A stretch of DNA of 58,750 bases from an uncultured Pelagibacteraceae bacterium (GCA_902527075.1 CABZNM010000003.1:1-58750), one strand, 5' to 3'; shown: positions 8,437-18,646, counted from the stretch's first letter. Notes: generated by a model from the letters alone, not told the origin. A program made the numbers and translations.

Positions 8437-9816
8437 ATGAAAAAATGGACTACAAATAGTTGGAGAGGCTTTAAAGCAAAGCACCTGCCAGAATATCCAG
8501 ATCAATCAAAACTGGACAAAACTCAAGCAGAGCTAAAAACATATCCACCACTGGTTTTTGCTGGTGAAGCTCGTGAACTTAAAAATAATTTAGCTGAAGT
8601 ATCAGAAGGAAAAGCATTTTTATTGCAGGGTGGTGATTGTGCTGAAAGTTTTCAAGATTTTAATGCAGATTATATAAGAGATACGTTCAAAGTTTTATTA
8701 CAAATGTCCGTTACTCTAACCGCAGCTGGTAATGTGCCGGTTGTAAAAGTTGGACGTATGGCTGGACAATTCGCAAAACCAAGAAGTGCTCCTAAAGAAG
8801 AAATTGATGGTATTGAACTAGACAGCTACAAAGGTGACATCATAAACGATATGGCATTTTCAGCAGAGGCTCGAGTGCCTGATCCAAATCGTATGTTAAG
8901 AGCCTATACTCAATCTGCTGCAACTTTGAATTTATTAAGAGCTTTTGCAAAAGGTGGTTTCTCAGATTTAAATAAAGTTCACCAATGGAATATGGGCTTT
9001 GTGGATAAGAGCCCCCAAGGAAAAAAATTCAGAGAACTTGCAGATAAGATTTCAGACACACTAGCGTTTATGGGAGCCATTGGTATTTCTTCAAAAACAT
9101 CACGAAAGTTAAGAGCAGTTGATTTTTATACAAGTCATGAAGTACTGTTATTGCCATACGAAGAGTGTCTAACGAGATTAGATAGTACTTCTGGTGAAGT
9201 ATATGATACATCGGCACACATGGTTTGGATTGGTGATAGAACTCGTGATCCAAAAGGTGCGCATGTTGAATTTTGTAGGGGGATAAAAAATCCAATAGGT
9301 ATTAAATGTGGTCCATCATTAGGTACTGATGAACTCAAAGAGTTGTTGGATATTTTAAATCCAGAAAATGAAGCTGGACGTATCACTCTTATCTGTCGAT
9401 TTGGTTCTGAGCAAGTTACAGATTCTTTACCTAAATTAATCAAGCCTTTTATAAATAGTGACCATAAGCTTGTTTGGTCATGTGATCCAATGCACGGAAA
9501 TACTATGAAAGCCAATTCAGGTTTTAAAACAAGACCGTTCGAGAGCGTTTTAAAAGAAGTTAAGGAATTTTTTGATATACATCATAATTTTGGAACTTAT
9601 CCTGGCGGTGTTCATCTTGAGATGACTGGTCAAAATGTTACTGAGTGTATTGGTGGAGCTCAAGCAATAAAAGACGACGATCTATCGGCTAGGTACCATA
9701 CGCATTGTGATCCACGATTAAATGCTAACCAAGCATTAGAGCTTGCTTTCTTGATCTCAGATAGACTTAGAGAGTCAAAAGATCACAATAAATCAAACAT
9801 TATAATTGCCAAGTAA
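8437..9816 (+). CDS. aroG: Class II 3-deoxy-7-phosphoheptulonate (DAHP) synthase
   Basis: A 459-residue class II (plant/AroA-II type) DAHP synthase, the first step of the shikimate pathway, joining phosphoenolpyruvate and erythrose-4-phosphate. Diagnostic segments are LLQGGDCAESF near residue 62 (metal-ligand Cys), KVGRMAGQFAKPRS near residue 104, YTSHEVLLLPYE, VWIGDRTRDPKGAHVE, SCDPMHGNT and GGVHLEMTGQNVTECIGG. Length is normal. It is preceded by its own gap and a TTGACA box, with no clear Shine-Dalgarno before the ATG. The gene symbol is conventional for this activity and says nothing about homology to class I AroG. Confidence 0.96.
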   Translation: MKKWTTNSWRGFKAKHLPEYPDQSKLDKTQAELKTYPPLVFAGEARELKNNLAEVSEGKAFLLQGGDCAESFQDFNADYIRDTFKVLLQMSVTLTAAGNVPVVKVGRMAGQFAKPRSAPKEEIDGIELDSYKGDIINDMAFSAEARVPDPNRMLRAYTQSAATLNLLRAFAKGGFSDLNKVHQWNMGFVDKSPQGKKFRELADKISDTLAFMGAIGISSKTSRKLRAVDFYTSHEVLLLPYEECLTRLDSTSGEVYDTSAHMVWIGDRTRDPKGAHVEFCRGIKNPIGIKCGPSLGTDELKELLDILNPENEAGRITLICRFGSEQVTDSLPKLIKPFINSDHKLVWSCDPMHGNTMKANSGFKTRPFESVLKEVKEFFDIHHNFGTYPGGVHLEMTGQNVTECIGGAQAIKDDDLSARYHTHCDPRLNANQALELAFLISDRLRESKDHNKSNIIIAK

Positions 9817-9851
9817 TTGCGACTAAATTATTTAGTTGTAGTATCACTGAA

Positions 9852-11501
9852 ATGACAGAAAAAATTTCTATATTAATTTGCCAAACTAACCCTTCAGTAG
9901 GGGATATTGATAGTAACAAAGAAACTATAAAAAGAATTATGGATGATTATCAATCAGATTTGATAATTTTTTCTGAATTAATGCTTACAGGATACCCACC
10001 TGAGGACCTTGTTTTAAAGCCAGCATTTATGGAAAAATGTGAAGATGCTATTTCTGAATTAAAATTACATTCAAAAGGAAAAACATCTACTGTAATTCTT
10101 GGCACACCCTATAGAGAAGATGGCAAGCTATTTAATACAGCACTAGTTTTAAGGGACGGTGAGATCATTGAGAAGCACTTTAAATTAGCGTTGCCAAATT
10201 ATGGCGTGTTTGATGAAAAAAGAATATTTTCACATGGTGAAAAATTTACTGAAATCGAATTAAAAAATTTTAAAATTGGACTGATGGTATGTGAGGACAT
10301 CTGGATTGATAAACACATGACCGATCTTTCAAAAAATGATCTTGATTTAGTTGTATCTATTAATGCATCCCCCTTTGATGTAAATAAAATTTCGGAGAGA
10401 AAAAGTAAGGCCGTTGACTTTTCTTCAAATGTAGGTGCTCCTTTGGTATACGTAAATCAAGTTGGAGGTCAGGATGAAATAGTATTTGATGGTAATTCTT
10501 TTATTGCAAGTACAGGAAAAATAGTTGCTCAGCTACCACACTGCGTATCTTCAATTAAAGAAGTAACATATGATAGATCTTCAGGATTTGAAACTGGTGT
10601 TGATTTAGAAGTTAAGCGGTATGATAAGCAAGATATTATATATTCGAATTTAATATTAGGCTTAAGAGACTACATAACAAAAAATAAATTTCCTGGAGTA
10701 GTACTTGGTATTTCTGGTGGTGTTGATAGTGCGTTTAGTGCCTGTGTGGCAGTCGATGCTCTTGGCCCTGAAAATGTTATTGGTATTGGAATGCCCTCAA
10801 AGTTTACAAGCAAAGAAAGCAATGACGACGCGGAAGAATTAGCAAATAATCTTGGTTTTAAGCTAGAGAATGTTCCAATTGAGTCTGTTGTTTCTTCATA
10901 TGATCAAACACTCAGTTCTATATTTAAAGGTAAAGAAAAAGATATAACAGAGGAAAATATTCAATCTAGAACACGTGGAGCAATATTAATGGCGTATTCA
11001 AATAAATTTGGTCATATGGTTCTCACTAATGGGAATAAATCTGAAGTCTCAGTGGGTTACTCTACGTTATATGGTGATATGTGTGGAGGGTTTTCAGTTG
11101 TAAAAGATATTTATAAAAGTGGTTTGTATAAGCTTGCTGAATGGCGAAACAATAATATTCCATCAATTTCGTTAATTAATAAAAAAAATGTGATGCCTTT
11201 AAATATTATAAAAAAAGAACCAACTGCAGAGCTTAAAGAAAATCAAAAAGACAGTGATTCATTGCCACCATATGAAGTTTTAGATAAAATTCTTTTCCAT
11301 CTGGTTGAAAAGGAAAAATCTATAAAAGAGATAACCGATATGGGTTTTGATTTTGATTTAGTTAAAAAAATTGAACATTTACTGTACAGTTCAGAGTATA
11401 AGAGAAGACAAGCTGCTCCTGGTGTAAAAATTTCTGAGAGAAATTTTGGTTATGATAGAAGATATCCAATAACAAATTCGTTCAGGGATATGGATAATTA
11501 A
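9852..11501 (+). CDS. nadE: Glutamine-hydrolysing NAD+ synthase
   Basis: A 549-residue two-domain enzyme for the last step of NAD synthesis. The N-terminal nitrilase-fold glutaminase has the Glu-Lys-Cys triad in FSELMLTGYPPED, KHFKLALPNYGVF and GLMVCEDIW. The C-terminal synthetase has the ATP-pyrophosphatase P-loop GISGGVDSAFS near residue 284, NGNKSEVSVGYSTLYGD, and a C-terminal KRRQAAPGVKIS. It starts a tightly packed set: gltX begins one base after the nadE stop. Confidence 0.97.
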   Translation: MTEKISILICQTNPSVGDIDSNKETIKRIMDDYQSDLIIFSELMLTGYPPEDLVLKPAFMEKCEDAISELKLHSKGKTSTVILGTPYREDGKLFNTALVLRDGEIIEKHFKLALPNYGVFDEKRIFSHGEKFTEIELKNFKIGLMVCEDIWIDKHMTDLSKNDLDLVVSINASPFDVNKISERKSKAVDFSSNVGAPLVYVNQVGGQDEIVFDGNSFIASTGKIVAQLPHCVSSIKEVTYDRSSGFETGVDLEVKRYDKQDIIYSNLILGLRDYITKNKFPGVVLGISGGVDSAFSACVAVDALGPENVIGIGMPSKFTSKESNDDAEELANNLGFKLENVPIESVVSSYDQTLSSIFKGKEKDITEENIQSRTRGAILMAYSNKFGHMVLTNGNKSEVSVGYSTLYGDMCGGFSVVKDIYKSGLYKLAEWRNNNIPSISLINKKNVMPLNIIKKEPTAELKENQKDSDSLPPYEVLDKILFHLVEKEKSIKEITDMGFDFDLVKKIEHLLYSSEYKRRQAAPGVKISERNFGYDRRYPITNSFRDMDN

Positions 11502-11502
11502 T

Positions 11503-12831
11503 ATGACAGTGATTACAAGGTTTGCTCCTAGTCCAACAGGACTCTTACATTTAGGTAATATTCGTACAGCATTAATTAATTGGTTGTATGCAAGAACTCA
11601 TAATGGAAAATTTATATTGAGAATAGATGATACAGATCAAGAGAGATCAAAAGATGAGTATATTTCAAAAATAAAATATGACCTTGAATGGTTAGGAATT
11701 GACTACGATGACACTTTCAATCAATCATCAAGATTTGAGAAGTACCGCGAACAGTTTCAAAAACTAAAAGCTGATGGAAGAATTTATCCATGTTACGAAA
11801 CACCAGAAGAACTTGAAAGAAAAAGAAAACTGCAAATGGCATCTGGTGGTAAACAAGTCTATGATAGATCATCATTAAGTCTTACTGATCAAGAAAAAAG
11901 GGCCTATGAAGACAAAGGAAGAAAGCCTCATTGGCGATTTTTGCTACAAACGGAAAGACTAAAATGGAATGACCTTCTAAAAGGAGAACTTGATATTGAT
12001 TTAACAAGCTTATCAGATCCGGTACTTTTTAGAGAAGATGGTATTCCGCTATATACGTTTACCTCTGCAGTTGATGATATTGATTATAATATCACGAATG
12101 TTATTAGAGGTGACGATCATACTAGTAACACAGCAGTGCAGATTGAAATTATAAATGCAATCGATAAGAATAGGATAACTTTTGCACATCATGCATTATT
12201 GAAAGCATCAAGTGGAGATAAATTATCCAAGAGAGATAATGTGATATCTATTGATAGTTTCAGAAAATCTAATCTTGAACCACTTGCTATACTTAGTTTA
12301 CTCGCAACAATTGGAACATCCCAATCTATTGAACTTAAAGATAGCATAAATCAAATTATCAGTGAATTTAAACTCGAAACAATTTCAACATCACCAGGGA
12401 GAATTGAAACTGATGTTTTAAATGCATTAAATAAGAAGCAGGTTCAAAAGTTAAACTTTGACGATGTAAGAGAAAGATTAAAAAATATTGATGAAAAAAT
12501 TGATGAGAAGTTTTGGAATATAATTAGGAGTAATCTTGAAACAGTAGAGGGTGTCAAACAGTGGTCTGATATTGTTTTTTATAGCAAGATAATAGAAGCG
12601 GAGGATAAAGAATATATTAAGTCTGTTATGGAACTTATACCCAATGATCCATGGGATGAAAATACATGGGAATTGTGGACATCTGCAATAAAGGAAAAAA
12701 CTGGAAGAAAAGGTAGGGAGCTTTTCCTGCCTTTACGTGAAGCATTTACTGGAATGAAACATGGACCTGAAATGAAGCTTTTAATTCAACTAATAGGAAG
12801 AGAAAAAATTTTAGAGAGAGTAAAAACTTAG
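11503..12831 (+). CDS. gltX: Glutamyl-tRNA synthetase
   Basis: A 442-residue class I aminoacyl-tRNA synthetase. The HIGH-type signature is PSPTGLLHLGNIRTAL at residues 8-23 and the KMSKS-type loop is GDKLSKRDN near residue 240. Rossmann and anticodon-binding parts follow in normal order, though the protein is at the short end for GltX. Many alphaproteobacteria have two GltX copies, one of which charges tRNA-Gln; which one this is cannot be told here. Its stop codon directly abuts the cysS ATG. Confidence 0.96.
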   Translation: MTVITRFAPSPTGLLHLGNIRTALINWLYARTHNGKFILRIDDTDQERSKDEYISKIKYDLEWLGIDYDDTFNQSSRFEKYREQFQKLKADGRIYPCYETPEELERKRKLQMASGGKQVYDRSSLSLTDQEKRAYEDKGRKPHWRFLLQTERLKWNDLLKGELDIDLTSLSDPVLFREDGIPLYTFTSAVDDIDYNITNVIRGDDHTSNTAVQIEIINAIDKNRITFAHHALLKASSGDKLSKRDNVISIDSFRKSNLEPLAILSLLATIGTSQSIELKDSINQIISEFKLETISTSPGRIETDVLNALNKKQVQKLNFDDVRERLKNIDEKIDEKFWNIIRSNLETVEGVKQWSDIVFYSKIIEAEDKEYIKSVMELIPNDPWDENTWELWTSAIKEKTGRKGRELFLPLREAFTGMKHGPEMKLLIQLIGREKILERVKT

Positions 12832-14193
12832 ATGCCCTTACAAATATACGATACTTTTTCAAATGAAAAAAAGTTATTTGAACCTATCGACTCTTCAAAT
12901 GTTAGGATGTATGTGTGCGGACCCACAGTCTATGATTTTCCTCATGTAGGCAATGCAAGACCAGTTATTGTTTTTGATCTATTATTTAGGTTGTTAAGAA
13001 GAATATATGGCATTGAGAATGTTACATACGTTAGAAATATAACTGATGTAGATGATAAGATAATTAATGCAGCAAGAGAAAATAATGAAGACATAAAATC
13101 TCTCACTGAAAGAACAATAAAATTCTTTCATGATGATGCTAATTATATTGGTGCTCTAGAGCCTACATTTGAACCAAAAGCGACTGATTACATCAATGAT
13201 ATGATAGACATTATAAGTTGCCTCATTGATAAAGATTATGCTTATGTAGCAGAGGATAATGTGTTGTTTTCAGCAAATAAGTTTTCAAAGTATGGCCAAC
13301 TTTCTGGAAAAAATTTAGATGATATGATAGCTGGATCACGTGTAGAGGTTGAGAGTTTTAAGAGGAGTTCGTCAGATTTTGTTCTTTGGAAACCGTCAAA
13401 GTCTAGTGAACCTGGATGGGAAAGTCCCTGGGGCAAAGGTAGACCAGGTTGGCATATTGAATGTTCTGCAATGAGTGAAAAACTTCTTGGAAAAAATTTT
13501 GACATTCATGGGGGTGGGCAAGATTTAATATTTCCACATCATGAAAATGAAATAGCTCAGAGTGAGTGTGCAAATAATGAGAAATTTGCAAATTATTGGT
13601 TACATAATGGTTTTGTTAATGTTGAAGGGAATAAAATGTCAAAATCAGAAGGCAATTTTGTAACCGTGAATCAATTAAGGCAAAAATATCAAGGAGAAGT
13701 TATAAGACTGGCAATGATCTCAACTCATTATAGACAACCGCTTAATTGGACTGAGAATAACTTAATTGAATGCAGGAAAACCTTAGATAAATGGTATCAA
13801 CTGATTTCTGAAAATAATTTTTCCTTTGATAACGAAAAAATCAGTAGTGAGGTTATCAATGCTTTAGAAGATGATCTTAATACACCAAAAGCTATTAGTA
13901 TACTTCATCAATTGTATAAAGATTGTAAAACTAATGACAAAAATACAGTTGAGACTTTTTTAAGTTCTGCAAACTTTCTAGGTATACTTATACATACTTC
14001 CTTTGAATGGTTATCTTGGGGTAAAGAAAAATTAAGTTTAGATGAAAATCAGATAGAATTATTAATATCTGAGAGGATGAGAGCAAGAGATGTTGGTAAT
14101 TTTGAAAAAGCTGACAAAATAAGAAACAATCTCGAACAGAAGGGTATTTTGCTCGAGGATAATGAAGGTAAAACAACTTGGAGATTTAAATAG
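12832..14193 (+). CDS. cysS: Cysteinyl-tRNA synthetase
   Basis: A 453-residue class I synthetase charging tRNA-Cys. The zinc-site Cys is in YVCGPTVYD, the HIGH-type motif is FPHVGNARP, further zinc ligands lie in WHIECSAMS and HHENEIAQSE, and the KMSKS loop is NKMSKSEGNF near residue 265. No spacer separates it from gltX or from the following citramalate synthase, so translation of the three is probably coupled. Confidence 0.97.
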   Translation: MPLQIYDTFSNEKKLFEPIDSSNVRMYVCGPTVYDFPHVGNARPVIVFDLLFRLLRRIYGIENVTYVRNITDVDDKIINAARENNEDIKSLTERTIKFFHDDANYIGALEPTFEPKATDYINDMIDIISCLIDKDYAYVAEDNVLFSANKFSKYGQLSGKNLDDMIAGSRVEVESFKRSSSDFVLWKPSKSSEPGWESPWGKGRPGWHIECSAMSEKLLGKNFDIHGGGQDLIFPHHENEIAQSECANNEKFANYWLHNGFVNVEGNKMSKSEGNFVTVNQLRQKYQGEVIRLAMISTHYRQPLNWTENNLIECRKTLDKWYQLISENNFSFDNEKISSEVINALEDDLNTPKAISILHQLYKDCKTNDKNTVETFLSSANFLGILIHTSFEWLSWGKEKLSLDENQIELLISERMRARDVGNFEKADKIRNNLEQKGILLEDNEGKTTWRFK

Positions 14194-15798
14194 GTGAGTG
14201 AAAAAATATTCATTTTTGATACAACATTAAGAGACGGCGCTCAAACCTATGGCGTCGACTTTAATGTAGATGAAAAAAAGACTCTTGCCGATAAACTAGA
14301 TGAACTTGGCGTTGACTACATAGAAGGAGGCTGGCCAGGTGCAAACACTACAGATACTGAGTTTTTTAATAAAAAACATAATTTTAAAAATTCTATATTC
14401 ACAGCTTTTGGCATGACAAAAAGATCTGGTAGAAGTGCTGAAAATGATCCAGGTCTAGCTTCAATGATTAATGCTGATGCACCATCAGCATGCGTAGTTG
14501 GTAAATCTTGGGATTTTCATGTTGATCTTGCATTAGGTATTTCAAATGAAGAGAATTTAGAAAATATTTCTGAGTCAGTTAAATTTCTTTCTCAAAATAA
14601 AGAAGAGGTTCATTTCGATGCAGAACATTTTTTTGATGGATATAAGTCAAATCCAGATTACGCACTTGATTGTCTTATAGCTGCTTTTGAATCTGGTGCG
14701 CGATGGGTGGTTCTATGCGACACAAACGGAGGTACCCTTCCTCATGAGGTCGAACGTATAGTGCTAGAGGTTTGTAAAAAGATTCCAGGAAAAAATATTG
14801 GGATACACGCACACAATGATACAGGAAATGCAGTTGCAAATTCACTGGCAGCGATCAGAGCGGGAGCTAGGCAAGTGCAGGGAACAATTAATGGTCTGGG
14901 CGAACGATGTGGCAATGCAAATCTAGTATCTATAATTCCAACACTTGCTTTGAAGAGAGAATTTACAGAAAACTATGAACTTTCAATCAGTAAAAATAAA
15001 ATTGATAAATTAACCCAATTATCAAGACTTCTTGACGAAATTTTAAACAGAGTACCTGATAGGAGTGCCCCATATGTTGGATCATCAGCTTTTGCTCACA
15101 AAGGAGGACTACATGTATCGGCTGTTAATAAGGATCCTAAAACTTACGAGCATATTGAACCAGAGCTTGTTGGTAACTCTAGGCACATTATTGTTTCAGA
15201 ACAGTCAGGTAAATCAAATATACTTTCAAAATTAAAATCAGCTGGTATTCAAGTTGATGAAGATAACAAAACAATCCAGAAAATTCTGGATAGAGTAAAG
15301 GATAGAGAATTCATTGGTTATTCTTATGATGGTGCAGATGCATCATTTGAAATATTGGTCAAAAAAGTTATTGGTGAGATGCCCTCTTTTTTTGATGTTA
15401 AAAACTTTAATGTTAATGTCGAGAACTCTGGCGAAGAAGGAAGTACTCTCTCGCACGCTGAGGTAAGTCTTATTTTTGATGGCAATGAAATAGTTGGTAC
15501 TGGAGATGGAGTTGGACCTGTTAATGCTCTTGATAAAGCTTTACGAAATAACTTTGAGTCAAGCGAATATGCTAGTTCCATAGAGGATTTATCTTTAATT
15601 GATTATAAAGTTAGAATTTTAAATACTGGTACTGACGCAATAACAAGAGTTTCAATCGAAAGCTCTGATAAAAATAAGAAAAGCTGGTATACGGTTGGAG
15701 TATCAGAAAATATAATTGAGGCATCTTTTAGAGCTCTTATTGACAGTGTTGAATATAAATTACTAAAAGAAAAAGTAGCGCCTGTTAAATCTAACTAA
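14194..15798 (+). CDS. cimA: (R)-citramalate synthase
   Basis: A 534-residue enzyme of the isopropylmalate/citramalate synthase family, condensing acetyl-CoA and pyruvate for the threonine-independent isoleucine route. The TIM-barrel domain starts FDTTLRDGAQTYG, has EGGWPGAN and the metal-binding GIHAHNDTGNAVANS near residue 203, then GTINGLGERCGNAN. The LeuA-type C-terminal regulatory domain is present. The DGAQ/EGGWPGAN version is characteristic of CimA rather than LeuA or homocitrate synthase. The start is GTG, placed immediately after the cysS stop TAG. Confidence 0.93.
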   Translation: MSEKIFIFDTTLRDGAQTYGVDFNVDEKKTLADKLDELGVDYIEGGWPGANTTDTEFFNKKHNFKNSIFTAFGMTKRSGRSAENDPGLASMINADAPSACVVGKSWDFHVDLALGISNEENLENISESVKFLSQNKEEVHFDAEHFFDGYKSNPDYALDCLIAAFESGARWVVLCDTNGGTLPHEVERIVLEVCKKIPGKNIGIHAHNDTGNAVANSLAAIRAGARQVQGTINGLGERCGNANLVSIIPTLALKREFTENYELSISKNKIDKLTQLSRLLDEILNRVPDRSAPYVGSSAFAHKGGLHVSAVNKDPKTYEHIEPELVGNSRHIIVSEQSGKSNILSKLKSAGIQVDEDNKTIQKILDRVKDREFIGYSYDGADASFEILVKKVIGEMPSFFDVKNFNVNVENSGEEGSTLSHAEVSLIFDGNEIVGTGDGVGPVNALDKALRNNFESSEYASSIEDLSLIDYKVRILNTGTDAITRVSIESSDKNKKSWYTVGVSENIIEASFRALIDSVEYKLLKEKVAPVKSN

Positions 15799-15799
15799 G

Positions 15800-16528
15800 A
15801 TGTATCTTAAAAATTTGTCAATCATTCTTGTTGATACCCAGCTCCCTGAAAATATCGGACTAGCAGCAAGATCAATGTATAATTTTGGCTTTGAAAAACT
15901 TAAACTTGTTAATCCTAAGGTGGACTGGCCAAATGAAAAGGCACTAGCTGTATCGGTTGATGCAAATTCAATTATTGAGAATGCATCAATATACTCTTCA
16001 TTAAGAGAAGCCTTGAATGATGAAACCTATTCAATTGCTTTTACTGCTCGTAAGAGAGATATGAATAAAGAATTTTTTAATTCAAATGAGATGATACAAA
16101 ATATATCTAATAATTTTAAAAAAGAAAATATAGCTGTTGTCTTTGGAGGAGAGTCATCTGGACTCACGAATGATCATCTATCTCTTGTTAGTAAATGTGC
16201 TACAATTGATACGCACACAAATTTTTCATCATTAAATTTATCCCATGCAGTTAATGTATTTTGTTTTTCAGTTTTTAGTTACCTAACAAAAGTTAATGAC
16301 AATGTTAGTTTCAAAAATGGAATTGAAACTAACCGAAACGATTTGTTATACTTCTTTGACCATTTAGAAAAAGAACTTGAAGCCAGGGGATTCTTTCAGC
16401 CCAAAGAAAAAATGACCAAAATGAAACAAAATTTGAGAAATATATTTCACCGAGCTGACCTGAATGATAGAGAAATAGCTACTTTACGAGGTGTTGTAAC
16501 CGTTTTGACAGAGTACAAAAAAAGCTAG
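15800..16528 (+). CDS. trmJ: SPOUT-family RNA 2'-O-methyltransferase, TrmJ-like
   Basis: A 242-residue SpoU-class methyltransferase with a trefoil knot. Signatures are DTQLPENIGLAARSMYNFG at residues 12-30, the knot/SAM motif VFGGESSGLTND near residue 113, and SSLNLSHAVNV near residue 148. The C-terminal extension, with HRADLNDREIATLRGVV, matches TrmJ, which methylates position 32 of tRNAs. The ATG is one base after the cimA stop. Other SpoU members such as LasT-type proteins are the main alternative. Confidence 0.88.
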   Translation: MYLKNLSIILVDTQLPENIGLAARSMYNFGFEKLKLVNPKVDWPNEKALAVSVDANSIIENASIYSSLREALNDETYSIAFTARKRDMNKEFFNSNEMIQNISNNFKKENIAVVFGGESSGLTNDHLSLVSKCATIDTHTNFSSLNLSHAVNVFCFSVFSYLTKVNDNVSFKNGIETNRNDLLYFFDHLEKELEARGFFQPKEKMTKMKQNLRNIFHRADLNDREIATLRGVVTVLTEYKKS

Positions 16529-16547
16529 CTAATTAGGGCTTTCTCGT

Positions 16548-16575
16548 TTGACAATGCTTTATAAACCAGTATAAA
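16548..16575 (+). promoter_or_regulatory. Strong sigma70-type promoter of rpsD
   Basis: TTGACA at 16548-16553 and TATAAA at 16570-16575 are separated by 16 bases, close to consensus. The predicted start of transcription falls around 16582, leaving only about ten bases before the rpsD ATG at 16592 and no Shine-Dalgarno sequence, so the mRNA would be nearly leaderless. Confidence 0.6.
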
Positions 16576-16591
16576 CCACGCATCATAACTT

Positions 16592-17209
16592 ATGACAAAA
16601 AGAATAGCTCAAAAACACAAAATTGACAGACGTCTAAGCGTTAACCTTTGGGGTAGACCTAAAAGCCCTTTTAACTTGAGAAAATACAGACCTGGTCAAC
16701 ATGGACAGAAGCATACAGGCAAATTATCAGATTATGGTGTTCAATTGAATGCCAAGCAAAAACTAAAAGGTTACTATGGAAATCTAAATGAGAGACAATT
16801 CCGTAACTGTTATAAAGAAGCTATTAGACAAAAGGGTGACTCAGGAGAAAATTTAATTGCAATTCTTGAAAGAAGATTAGACACAGTTGTCTATAGATCA
16901 AAGTTTGTACCAACTGTTTTTGCAGCTAGACAATTTATCAATCACGGCCATGTAAAAGTAAATGGTAAACGAGTAAATATTGCTAGTTATTTACTTAAAG
17001 AAAGTGATGTTGTTGAAATTAAAGATAAATCAAGAGAACTTGCCTTAGTTGTTGAGTCCCAAAAGAGTCAAGAAAGAGAAATACCGGGATACATATCAGT
17101 TGATGAAAAAAAATGCTCAACAACTTTTGTAAGAGTCCCACAGTTTGCTGAAGTCCCTTATGCTACGCAAATGGATCCAAAACTTGTCATCGAGTATTAT
17201 TCCCGTTAA
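16592..17209 (+). CDS. rpsD: 30S ribosomal protein S4
   Basis: A 205-residue S4, the normal length. The N-terminal part has [14 protein letters not shown] and RKYRPGQHG; the S4 RNA-binding domain follows with [17 protein letters not shown] and [19 protein letters not shown]. The zinc cysteines seen in some S4 proteins are absent. It is a primary 16S rRNA binder. It stands outside the large ribosomal operons, with its own promoter, as is common in alphaproteobacteria. Confidence 0.98.
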   Translation: MTKRIAQKHKIDRRLSVNLWGRPKSPFNLRKYRPGQHGQKHTGKLSDYGVQLNAKQKLKGYYGNLNERQFRNCYKEAIRQKGDSGENLIAILERRLDTVVYRSKFVPTVFAARQFINHGHVKVNGKRVNIASYLLKESDVVEIKDKSRELALVVESQKSQEREIPGYISVDEKKCSTTFVRVPQFAEVPYATQMDPKLVIEYYSR

Positions 17210-17216
17210 TTAAATC

Positions 17217-18320
17217 ATGAGTGCATCGCACTGGTTTTCAAAGTCATATTTAGGCTCGAGAAAAAGGTTTCTTTCATCTATCAATGAACTAAGTAAGCTT
17301 GGTTATAAAGTGAAGACTGATCATCTTACAATTGAAGCTAAAGGTTCAGATGAAGAAGAACTTACAATTGATATTGCAGTTATTGGTTCATTACAAAGTG
17401 AAAAAATGCTGATTAGCAGTTCAGGAGTCCACGGTGTCGAGGGATATCCTGGATCAGCAATACAATTATCAATTATAGATGAAATGAAAAGAACAATCAT
17501 GTTCTCTGATGTTTGTATTATCTTTATTCACTCTATAAATCCTTATGGCATGTCATGGTTACGAAGAGTAAATGAAAATAATGTAGATTTGAATAGAAAT
17601 TTTCTTAATAAACATGAAGGAGAACCAGAAGGGTATAAACTAATTGATAAATTTGTAAATGCTCCTGGATTACCAAAAAAATTTGATCCAGCATTTTATA
17701 TACAAGGCACTCAACTACTTGTTAGGTATGGATTTACGAATATAAAACAATGGTTTGCTCAAGGACAATACACGCGTCCAAATAGCCTTCAATATGGTGG
17801 AGACAAACTTCAGGAAGGTCCGTCATTAATACTTGAATGGCTGAAAAAAAATTTACAAAAAACAAAAGAGATATTTGCTATAGATCTTCACACGGGCTTA
17901 GGACCTTCAGGTTTTGATACCATCCTTATTCCTGAAGATATAAGTGATGAAAAATATAAATTATTAAAATCATTATTTAATGGCCATGTAACTTCATTAG
18001 ATCCAGCTAAAGGAGTAGGATATAAAATCACTGGAGATATCCATGCAGGATTTGTATCAGAATTTCCATCGATAAAATGGATTTGTATTACTCAAGAGTT
18101 TGGAACTTTCAAACCTATGAGTGTTCTCAAGAGTTTAAGATCAGAAAATAAATGGACTATTTTTAATGATGAAAAAGATATAGTAAATGTAAGAAAGCAT
18201 TGGTCTAGATCAGATCTACTTCATGTTTTCAATCCAGAAGATCCCATCTGGCATGAGAAATTAATTTCTAGAGGAAATATAGTTTTTAATATTGCTCTGG
18301 ATTATCTCTTAAGAAATTAA
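17217..18320 (+). CDS. M14-like zinc carboxypeptidase family protein (DUF2817)
   Basis: A 367-residue protein with features of the M14/DUF2817 family. The probable zinc-binding motif is SGVHGVEGYPGSA near residue 69 (H-x-x-E), followed by HSINPYGMSWLRRVNENNVD and LNRNF, then AIDLHTGLGPSGFDTIL near residue 224 with another metal His. A late TQEFGT supplies a candidate catalytic Glu. No signal peptide is visible, so it is probably cytoplasmic. It follows rpsD by seven bases and overlaps the convergent grxD by four bases at the 3' end. Substrate unknown. Confidence 0.8.
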   Translation: MSASHWFSKSYLGSRKRFLSSINELSKLGYKVKTDHLTIEAKGSDEEELTIDIAVIGSLQSEKMLISSSGVHGVEGYPGSAIQLSIIDEMKRTIMFSDVCIIFIHSINPYGMSWLRRVNENNVDLNRNFLNKHEGEPEGYKLIDKFVNAPGLPKKFDPAFYIQGTQLLVRYGFTNIKQWFAQGQYTRPNSLQYGGDKLQEGPSLILEWLKKNLQKTKEIFAIDLHTGLGPSGFDTILIPEDISDEKYKLLKSLFNGHVTSLDPAKGVGYKITGDIHAGFVSEFPSIKWICITQEFGTFKPMSVLKSLRSENKWTIFNDEKDIVNVRKHWSRSDLLHVFNPEDPIWHEKLISRGNIVFNIALDYLLRN

Positions 18321-18646
18321 ACTAAAGTAATATTCTTAGATTTAAATACTTCTTCGAGTTCACCGTTTTTGTGCATTTCTAAAACAATATCGCATCCACC
18401 AATGAATTCCCCTTTGACGTATAGTTGAGGGATCGTGGGCCAGTCAGTGAATTCTTTAATGCCCTCTCTTAATTCATCAGTCTCAAGGACATTAACGTCT
18501 TTGTATTCAACATTCATGAATGAAAGCGTATTTACGACGGCATTTGAGAAACCACATTGAGGTTGCTCCTTCGTACCCTTCATAAATAATACCACATCAT
18601 TCTGGTCAACAATATTTTTTATGTCTCTTTGTAAATTTTTATCCAT
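18317..18646 (-). CDS. grxD: Monothiol glutaredoxin Grx4
   Basis: A 109-residue CGFS-type glutaredoxin that carries or delivers Fe-S clusters with glutathione. FMKGTKEQPQCGFSNAVV near residue 21 holds the active-site Cys; WPTIPQLYVKGEFIGGCDI near residue 70 is the glutathione-binding TVP-type loop. I chose the ATG at 18646; a TTG directly before it would add one residue. In many alphaproteobacteria bolA lies between purL and grxD, but here the 98 bases between them contain no gene. The 3' end overlaps the convergent peptidase gene by four bases. Confidence 0.95.
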   Translation of the reverse strand: MDKNLQRDIKNIVDQNDVVLFMKGTKEQPQCGFSNAVVNTLSFMNVEYKDVNVLETDELREGIKEFTDWPTIPQLYVKGEFIGGCDIVLEMHKNGELEEVFKSKNITLV

